NCBI GenBank assembly: GCA_003541285.1
Contig: DPMS01000912.1
Span: 3,159 to 10,547 of the forward strand
Length of the DNA stretch: 7,389 nucleotides
Reading direction: 5' to 3'
From: Actinomycetota bacterium
GTDB lineage: Bacteria > Actinomycetota > Actinomycetes > Streptosporangiales > Streptosporangiaceae
The translations under genes were made by a program, and so were the position numbers. The notes below the pieces were generated by a model, which was not told the DNA's origin, ran no database searches, and saw nothing but the letters and a program-made list of their open reading frames with translations. Positions 1-6,026 of this stretch are shown one piece after another. How positions within the stretch are numbered: the first letter of the stretch is position 1; each line of letters starts with the position of its first letter.

Positions 1-970
<970 letters not shown>

Positions 971-974
<4 letters not shown>

Positions 975-2614
975 AGCCGGAACACCCCGTAGCCGTGAGC
1001 CCCTTCCACCGGCCCAGAGTGGCACGCGGACAGCGCCATCGCGATTACGGTGCGGGTGTCACGGGGGTCGATGATCCCGTCGTCCGCTACCCGGCCGGTG
1101 GCGTACAGGGCGCGAGATCCCGCCTCGGCGAAGTTCTCCACGGCATCGGTGATGGCGGCCTCGACCTCCTCGCTGACCTGCTCCCCCCGGCGGGCGGCGC
1201 GCTCACGGCGGACAATCGACATGACACCGGCCATCTGCTGAGGGCCCATGATCGCGATCTTGGCCGTCGGCCACAGGAACACGAAGCGGGTGTCGAAGGC
1301 GCGCCCGCCCATTCCGTAGTTCCCGGCCCCATAGCTGGCGCCGAGGATGACGGTGACGTGCGGGACCTTGGAATTCGACAGGGCGTTGATCATCAGGCTG
1401 CCGTGCTTGACGATCCCGCCCCGCTCATAGTCCCGGCCGACCATGTACCCGGTGATGTGCTGCAAGAACACCAGCGGGGTGCTGGTCTGGTTGCACAGCT
1501 GGATGAACTGCGCTGCCTTCTGGGACGAGTCCGAGAACAGCACTCCATTGTTGGCCAGGATACCCACCGGGAAGCCGTGGATCTGCGCCCAGCCCGTCAC
1601 CAGCGTCGGGCCGTAGCGCGGCTTGAACTCCTCGAACCGGCTGCCGTCCACCACGCGGGCGATGATCTCCCTCACTTCGACCGGGGTGCGCAGGTCGGCC
1701 GGCATCAACCCGAGGAGTTCCCCGGGGTCGTAGCGGGGCGGCTCGGGGTCGGCGGTGACCGGGCCCGGTCCCTGTTTCCGCCAGTGCAGGTGAGCCACCA
1801 CCTGCCGGGCCATGGCGATGGCCTCGTGCTCATCGTCGGCCAGGTAGTCGGCCAGGCCGCTCACCGACGCGTGCATCTGCGCCCCGCCCAGTTCCTCGTC
1901 GTCGGCGTCCTCCCCGGTGGCCACCTTCACCAGCGGCGGGCCGCCGAGGAAGACCTTGGCGCCCCCGCGGACGAAGATGTTGTAGTCAGACATCCCAGGC
2001 TGGTAGGCGCCGCCAGCGGTCGAACTGCCGAACACGACCGAGATGGACGGAATCCCGAGCGCGGACAACTCGGTGATGTCGTGGAACATGCGGCCGCTCT
2101 CGGCGAAGTGAACGAGCGTGCGGCGCATCACCGCTTCCGGGTCCTCGCCCGGTGACAGGCCACGCAGGTCGCCGCCGGCCGACTCGACGAACTGGAGGTA
2201 GGGCAGGCGGTTGTCGCGGGCGACTTCCAGCGCCCGCATGAGCTTGCGGATGCTGACCGCGGTCATGGCGCCGCCGAGATCAGTCGGGTCGTTGCCCAGG
2301 ACGACGCACTCGGTTCCCTCGACTACCCCGATGCCCAGGACCATGCCGCCGCCGACGGCGTAGTCGGTCTGATAACCGGCGAGCGGGCTCAGTTCCAGGA
2401 ACGGGGTGTCGGGGTCCAGCAGCAGGGCGATGCGTTCCCGGACGCCGAGCTTGCCCCGGCTGCGGTGACGTTCGATCGCCTTGGGGCCGCCCCCGAGGGA
2501 CGCCCGGTGCAGCATGCGGTCGATCTCGGCCAGCAGGCCGAGCATCTGCTCCCGGTTGGCGGCGAACGCCCCGCTGGCGGGGTCGACGGCAGTGGGCAGG
2601 ACTGGCGCAGGCAC
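971..2614 (-). CDS. Carboxyltransferase (beta) subunit, methylcrotonyl-CoA carboxylase-like
   Basis: Transfers CO2 from carboxybiotin to an acyl- or enoyl-CoA; partner of the biotin carboxylase encoded next. From the chosen start it has 547 residues, normal for 520-560-residue beta subunits. Seen: GGGPKAIERH (41-50); N-terminal crotonase-fold oxyanion motif GSSTAGGAY (196-204); GPPLVKVATGE (225-235) and LGGAQMH (242-248); C-terminal-half motif GASYGAGNYGMGGRAF (425-440); terminal GVFRL. These wordings are those of the methylcrotonyl/geranyl-CoA branch rather than propionyl-CoA AccD types. Start: a GTG at 2614 has GGAGGT at 2627-2622, seven bases upstream. The frame is open to another GTG at 2644 (557 residues) which lacks such a site. 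The gap from the dehydrogenase stop is then 39 bp, and the stop overlaps the next start. Family certain; substrate (3-methylcrotonyl-CoA most likely) inferred from motifs and the neighbouring dehydrogenase. Confidence 0.95.
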
Positions 2615-2621
2615 CGATGGC

Positions 2622-2627
2622 ACCTCC
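2622..2627 (-). promoter_or_regulatory. Strong Shine-Dalgarno deciding the carboxyltransferase start
   Basis: The minus strand reads GGAGGT followed by seven bases and GTG (2614-2612). This is near-perfect complementarity to the 16S rRNA tail at ideal spacing. It lies inside the longer reading frame that begins at 2644, and so argues for the shorter 547-residue product. Confidence 0.75.
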
Positions 2628-2653
2628 CGTGTGGCTCGCGGCACGCCGGCGGC

Positions 2654-3799
2654 TCAGCCCGCGAAACCGTCCATGCGGGCGAGGATCTGCAGCATCACCT
2701 CGTCGGCTCCGCCGCCGATCGACATCAGGCGGCTGTCCCGGAAGTAGCGGGACACCCAGGTCTCCGCCATGTAGCCGAAGCCACCGTGGAACTGCAGGCA
2801 GGTGTCGGCGATCTCGCGTTGCAGCCGCCCGGCCTTGAGCTTGGCGATGGTGGCGAACCGGGTGGTGTCCTCGCCGCGCATGTACGCCTGCGCGCAGGCG
2901 TAGTTGTACTGGCGCAGCAGATCCACCTCCGCGGCAAGTTCGGCGAGCCGGAACTGCACGTACTGCTTCGACAGCAGTGGCCCCCCAAACACCTGCCGGT
3001 CCCGGAGGTAGTCAGCGGTGCGGCGAAGTGCGGCGTCCATGCCGGCCACGGCGGAGTAGGCGGCGATCATCCGCTCGTTCTGGAACTGGTTCATCTGCTG
3101 CTGGAAACCGCGGCCGATCTCGCCGATCGTGCTGGACACCGGCACCCTGGCGTCGGTGAAGGACAGTTCCGCGGTGTCCGAGCAGTTGTTGCCGAGCTTG
3201 CGCAGCTTCCGGCTGACCGAGAACCCTGGTGTGCTGGTGGGGAAGACGATCTGGGACATCCCCCGGTAGCCGCCCTCATCGGAGGTCCGGGCCAGCAGGC
3301 ACAGCCAGTCCGCCTGGGTGCCGTTGGTGATGTACAGCTTCGACCCGTTGATCACCCACTCATCGCCGTCCCGCACGGCCCGGGTACGGATGCCGGCCAC
3401 GTCCGAGCCCGCGTCAGGCTCGGTGACAGCGATGGCAGCCACCATCTCGCCGCGCAGGGCGGGGGCGAGGTAGCGCTGCTTGAGCTCATGACTGCCGTGG
3501 CGGTGCAGGGAGGGGGTGGCCATGTCCGTGTGCGCCATGATGGCCATCGCCACCCCGGCGCAGCCCGTCCGGCCGAGTTCCTCACCGAGGATCACCGTGT
3601 AGGAGTGGTCGGCCCCCTGGCCGCCGTACGCGGGGTCATACTCGACGCCCAGCAACCCGGCCGAGCCGAGCGCCCTGAACAATTCATGGGCAGGGAACGA
3701 CTCGGCTTCCTCCCACTCCTCGACGTGCGGCGCGACCTCGCGCTGCAGCACGCCCCGCACCGACTGGCGGAAGGCCTCGTGGTCCGCGGTAAAGAGCAT
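2654..3799 (-). CDS. Acyl-CoA dehydrogenase, isovaleryl-CoA/branched-chain type
   Basis: FAD-dependent alpha,beta-dehydrogenation of an acyl-CoA, passing electrons to ETF; cytoplasmic. 381 residues, the usual family length. Seen: N-terminal helical domain (1-120), flavin/substrate signature VTEPDAGSD (125-133), WVINGSKLYITNG (148-160), C-terminal signature QFHGGFGYMAE (336-346) and RDSRLMSIGGGADEV (354-368). Where medium-chain enzymes carry the catalytic Glu (YEGT), this protein has IGGG. A Glu in NER (E242) aligns with the helix-G catalytic Glu of isovaleryl-CoA and long-chain dehydrogenases. That points to a branched acyl-CoA substrate: isovaleryl-CoA, or citronellyl-CoA as in AtuD. Start: ATG at 3799, beginning MLFTADHEAF, the normal family N-terminus, preceded by GGACGAGG. 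The frame stays open upstream to 4489, but that part is unlike the family and is intergenic. First gene of the operon with the two carboxylase genes. Class certain; substrate inferred. Confidence 0.95.
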   Translation of the reverse strand: MLFTADHEAFRQSVRGVLQREVAPHVEEWEEAESFPAHELFRALGSAGLLGVEYDPAYGGQGADHSYTVILGEELGRTGCAGVAMAIMAHTDMATPSLHRHGSHELKQRYLAPALRGEMVAAIAVTEPDAGSDVAGIRTRAVRDGDEWVINGSKLYITNGTQADWLCLLARTSDEGGYRGMSQIVFPTSTPGFSVSRKLRKLGNNCSDTAELSFTDARVPVSSTIGEIGRGFQQQMNQFQNERMIAAYSAVAGMDAALRRTADYLRDRQVFGGPLLSKQYVQFRLAELAAEVDLLRQYNYACAQAYMRGEDTTRFATIAKLKAGRLQREIADTCLQFHGGFGYMAETWVSRYFRDSRLMSIGGGADEVMLQILARMDGFAG

Positions 3800-3807
3800 C
3801 CTCGTCC

Positions 3808-3820
3808 GTATGTATGTATG
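3808..3820. repeat. GTAT short tandem repeat in the operon leader
   Basis: The plus strand reads (GTAT) three times plus G, so the presumed mRNA leader of the dehydrogenase gene contains CATACATACATAC about 9 bases before the start codon. It is an AT-rich island in otherwise very GC-rich sequence. It may simply keep the ribosome-binding region unstructured. Three units is short, so chance is possible. Confidence 0.5.
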
Positions 3821-3833
3821 AAAAACATGATTG

Positions 3834-3847
3834 ACGATCCGGATCGT
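3834..3847. promoter_or_regulatory. Perfect 14-bp palindrome, probable operator
   Basis: ACGATCCGGATCGT is a perfect even dyad between the divergent genes, 35 bp upstream of the dehydrogenase start and overlapping its candidate -10 box. Its size and position suit a dimeric TetR-, MarR- or similar-family repressor, as commonly governs fatty-acid and branched-chain catabolic operons. No regulator gene lies in the window, so the binding protein is unknown. Confidence 0.5.
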
Positions 3848-3872
3848 AGAGCGGACGGAAACAAGCCCGCAA
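3843..3872 (-). promoter_or_regulatory. Candidate promoter of the dehydrogenase-carboxylase operon
   Basis: On the minus strand, TTGCGG (3872-3867) is followed by an 18-base spacer and TACGAT (3848-3843), a reasonable sigma70-type -35/-10 pair about 45-70 bases upstream of the ATG at 3799. The -10 box overlaps the perfect palindrome at 3834-3847, as expected for a repressor-controlled promoter. This is inference from pattern only; chance matches are common in GC-rich DNA. Confidence 0.4.
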
Positions 3873-3980
3873 GACCCGTCCGTCCAGGCTAGTGCATGCC
3901 CCAGCCGCCCAGCCCGGCGCACCGGACGGCGATCGCGCTGTCCGCGCCCCACGCCAGGGCGTGACCCCGGCGGGCGTTGA

Positions 3981-4014
3981 CCGGTCCCAGCAAGCGTTAC
4001 CCGACGGGGACCGG
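3981..4014. repeat. 8-bp perfect inverted repeat with 18-base spacer
   Basis: CCGGTCCC (3981-3988) and GGGACCGG (4007-4014) are exact reverse complements, 56 bp upstream of the coiled-coil gene. They could be an operator or a leader hairpin for that gene. No T-run follows, so a classic terminator is not supported. An overlapping 8-bp palindrome GACCGGTC lies at 3979-3986. The rest of the 270-bp gap (3800-4069) holds nothing else I can name. Confidence 0.4.
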
Positions 4015-4069
4015 GAATGTTTCGCATTGTGGCAGAACCGCTGCGGGCTGCCAGGAAAGAGCTGAGCCG

Positions 4070-4465
4070 ATGGCCGACGACAAGCAGAGCACCCCGGGCA
4101 TGGTTCCCGGCCTGGCCCAGGGAATCATCGCTGAACTCCGCGGGATAGCTGAAGGGCTGGAGGGCCTGGTCAGATTCGGCGAGCATCTCCCGTCGGTGCC
4201 CGGCACGCTCCCGCTGCCCGGCAGCCTTTCGGCGGCGCAGCTGACGACGATCTCCGACAGCATCGCCGCGCAGCGGCGCAGCATCGAGGCGCTGAAAGCC
4301 CAGCTGTCCTCGTTCGACGAGCAGCTTGCGGTGCTGGAGCAGATCCTCGGCCCGCTCACGGAGTGGAGCAGCAAGTGGGCAGAACTCGAAGAGCGGCTGC
4401 TGAAAATCGGCCGCCGGCCAAAGCCCCCGGGCGGGCCAGCGGTTCCGGGAGAAAGTAGGGACTAG
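4070..4465 (+). CDS. Hypothetical small coiled-coil protein
   Basis: 131 residues, not recognised. An N-terminal amphipathic helix (about 14-40) is followed by a Pro/Gly-rich hinge (41-52, with LPSVPGTLPLPG). Then comes a long helix (about 55-112) with clear heptad spacing: I65, Q68, I72, L75, L79, F82, L86, L89, L93 fall on alternating 3/4 steps, so a parallel coiled coil is likely. It ends in a basic, Pro/Gly-rich tail (RRPKPPGG...). No signal peptide, transmembrane segment, cysteine or catalytic motif is seen, so a soluble oligomeric scaffold or granule-/membrane-associated adaptor is possible; a phasin-like role cannot be shown. Start: ATG at 4070 with weak AAAGAG 8 bases upstream. A TTG start at 3977 would add 31 residues of poor quality. 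It is divergent from the dehydrogenase operon and 181 bp upstream of lat. Codon use matches the neighbours. Confidence 0.75.
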   Translation: MADDKQSTPGMVPGLAQGIIAELRGIAEGLEGLVRFGEHLPSVPGTLPLPGSLSAAQLTTISDSIAAQRRSIEALKAQLSSFDEQLAVLEQILGPLTEWSSKWAELEERLLKIGRRPKPPGGPAVPGESRD

Positions 4466-4497
4466 CCGACCCCGCTGCCGGACGCGCATATAGGTAC

Positions 4498-4515
4498 GCT
4501 CCGCTGACGCGGAGC
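4498..4515 (+). terminator. Stem-loop after the coiled-coil gene (possible terminator or lat leader hairpin)
   Basis: GCTCCGC-TGAC-GCGGAGC forms a perfect 7-bp, GC-rich stem with a 4-base loop, starting 33 bases after the upstream stop codon. No U-run follows directly, which is common for actinobacterial terminators. It may instead sit near the 5' end of the lat transcript, since TATAGG at 4489-4494 could be a -10-like element. The hairpin is seen; its role is inferred. Confidence 0.45.
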
Positions 4516-4591
4516 CATTGGCGCATCGCCGGAGGATTTTCGCCGTGAGGCGGGGTTTTGCGGAGACAGCTTCGCATCGTAGCCTCAGAGT

Positions 4592-4604
4592 GCAAGATTC
4601 TTGC
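4592..4604. promoter_or_regulatory. 13-bp dyad upstream of lat, possible Lrp/AsnC-type operator
   Basis: GCAAGA-T-TCTTGC is a perfect odd-centred dyad, 42 bp before the lat ATG. In M. tuberculosis the lat gene neighbours an Lrp/AsnC-family regulator gene and is linked to it. An Lrp-type or other dimeric regulator site is therefore plausible here, but no regulator gene is in the window. A weak promoter-like pair, TTGCGG (4558-4563) and TAGCCT (4580-4585) with a 16-base spacer, lies just upstream. Confidence 0.4.
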
Positions 4605-4646
4605 TGGTATGCCGGATGGTGGCCAGCCGACGCCCAGGGGGAAGCG

Positions 4647-5969
4647 ATGCCCCGTCACGATGTCCGGCAGCGCTTGGCTCGTCACGTTCTGACCGATGGC
4701 TTCCACATCGTCCTGGACCTGCACCGCAGTTGCGGCTCCTGGATCGTCGATGCCGAAACATGCGAGCGCTACCTGGACCTGTACTCGTTCTTCGCCTCCG
4801 CCCCACTGGGCATCAACCCACCGGGCGTCACCGGGGACCCTGAGTTCATGGCGCTGCTCGCCGGTGCGGCCGCGAACAAGCCCACCAACTCCGACATCTA
4901 CACCTCGCATTACGCCGATTTCGTGGAGACATTCGCCCGCGTGCTGGGCGATCCCGCGCTGCCGCACCTGTTCTTCATCGAGGGCGGGGCGCTGGCAGTC
5001 GAGAACGCGCTCAAGTGCGCGTTCGACTGGAAGAGCCGCCACAACGAGATGTCCGGCCGGTCACCGCGGCTGGGAACGAAGGTCCTCCACCTGACCCGCG
5101 CGTTCCATGGCCGCAGCGGGTACACCCTCTCGCTCACCAACACCGACCCGGTGAAAACCGAACGTTACCCGGTGTTCGACTGGCCGCGGATCGACGTGCC
5201 GGCGATCACCTTCCCGCTCGCTGAGCATCTCGCTGACGTGGCGTCAGCCGAGCAGCGTGCGCTGGGCCAGGCCGAGGCGGCGTTCCGGGATCACCCGCAC
5301 GACATCGCCTGCTTCATCGCGGAGCCCATCCAGGGCGAGGGCGGCGACAACCACATGCGCCCGGAGTTTCTCCAGGCCATGCAGCGGCTGTGCCGGGACA
5401 ACGACGCGCTGTTCATCGTCGATGAAGTGCAGACCGGCGTGGGCCTGACCGGCACGGCGTGGGCCTACCAGCAACTCGGCCTCGAACCCGACGTCGTCGC
5501 ATTCGGGAAGAAGGTGCAGCTCGGTGGCATCATGGCCGGCCGCCGCGTGGACGGGGTTCCCGACAACGTGTTCACGGTCAGTGGCCGGATCAACTCGACC
5601 TGGGGCGGAGCCCTCGCCGACATGGTCCGCTCGCGGAGGCTGCTGGAGATAATCGAACGCGATGGATTGCTGGGCAAGGTGGCGGTCACAGGTGCCTGGT
5701 TCCTCGAGGAACTCCAGGACCTTGGCGCCCGTTTCCCCGGGCTGGTCTCGAACGTGCGGGGACGCGGGCTGATGTGCGCCCTCGATCTGCCGGGGACCAG
5801 GGAACGCGACCTCCTGCTGGCGATCCTGCGTGAGCAGGAGAAGATCCTGGCGCTGCCCAGCGGCCAGCGGTCAGTCCGGTTCCGGCCCGCACTGACGATC
5901 ACCACCGAGGAACTGTCCACCGGCCTCAAGGGACTTGACCGGGGGCTCAGCCAGCTCGCGGGCGCATAG
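4647..5969 (+). CDS. lat: L-lysine 6-aminotransferase (PLP-dependent, class III)
   Basis: Transfers the epsilon-amino group of L-lysine to 2-oxoglutarate, giving glutamate and 2-aminoadipate 6-semialdehyde, which cyclises to piperideine-6-carboxylate. 440 residues against 449 for M. tuberculosis Lat, with long near-identical blocks recalled from that protein: PHLFFIEGGALAVENALK (106-123), AFHGRSGYTLSLTNT (152-166), AEPIQGEGGD (225-234), DEVQTG (259-264), AFGKK (285-289), GRINSTWGG (313-321) and GRGLMCA (372-378). D259 should pair with the pyridine nitrogen and a lysine of the K288/K289 pair should hold PLP; E231 lies in the stretch carrying the family's glutamate switch. Start: ATG at 4647 with AGGGGG five bases upstream. 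An in-frame GTG at 4545 with GGAGG would add 34 residues that do not resemble the family. Followed by an aldehyde dehydrogenase 57 bp downstream, the expected pathway partner. Confidence 0.96.
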   Translation: MPRHDVRQRLARHVLTDGFHIVLDLHRSCGSWIVDAETCERYLDLYSFFASAPLGINPPGVTGDPEFMALLAGAAANKPTNSDIYTSHYADFVETFARVLGDPALPHLFFIEGGALAVENALKCAFDWKSRHNEMSGRSPRLGTKVLHLTRAFHGRSGYTLSLTNTDPVKTERYPVFDWPRIDVPAITFPLAEHLADVASAEQRALGQAEAAFRDHPHDIACFIAEPIQGEGGDNHMRPEFLQAMQRLCRDNDALFIVDEVQTGVGLTGTAWAYQQLGLEPDVVAFGKKVQLGGIMAGRRVDGVPDNVFTVSGRINSTWGGALADMVRSRRLLEIIERDGLLGKVAVTGAWFLEELQDLGARFPGLVSNVRGRGLMCALDLPGTRERDLLLAILREQEKILALPSGQRSVRFRPALTITTEELSTGLKGLDRGLSQLAGA

Positions 5970-6011
5970 GCCGCCCCGTCCAGGCAGCACGCAGGCACAC
6001 AGACGAAGACC

Positions 6012-6017
6012 GAGGAG
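6012..6017 (+). promoter_or_regulatory. Ribosome binding site of the aldehyde dehydrogenase gene
   Basis: GAGGAG lies 9 bases before the ATG at 6027 but only 3 bases before an in-frame GTG at 6021, so it favours the ATG. The 57-bp gap after lat shows no terminator-like hairpin with a T-run, supporting cotranscription. Confidence 0.6.
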
Positions 6018-6026
6018 CGGGTGAAT

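Noticed and set aside
2465..3892. 475-codon plus-strand frame opposite the acyl-CoA dehydrogenase
   Set aside because: Shadow of a clearly real minus-strand gene; it also runs through the promoter region and has no recognisable domain.
3977..4069. 31-codon TTG-started extension of the coiled-coil protein
   Set aside because: Composition differs from the rest, it contains the inverted repeat, and the ATG at 4070 begins a typical soluble N-terminus.
3800..4489. 230-codon upstream extension of the acyl-CoA dehydrogenase frame
   Set aside because: It covers the intergenic region and the antisense of the coiled-coil gene, is Arg-rich, and would put a non-family segment before a normal dehydrogenase N-terminus.
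4541..4559. CGCC-GTGA-GGCG followed by GGGTTTT as a rho-independent terminator
   Set aside because: The stem is only 4 bp and the T-run is short and separated from it; it is too weak to call, and the same bases hold a possible GTG start.
4356..5042. 228-codon minus-strand frame opposite lat
   Set aside because: Shadow of lat, whose plus-strand protein matches the family throughout.
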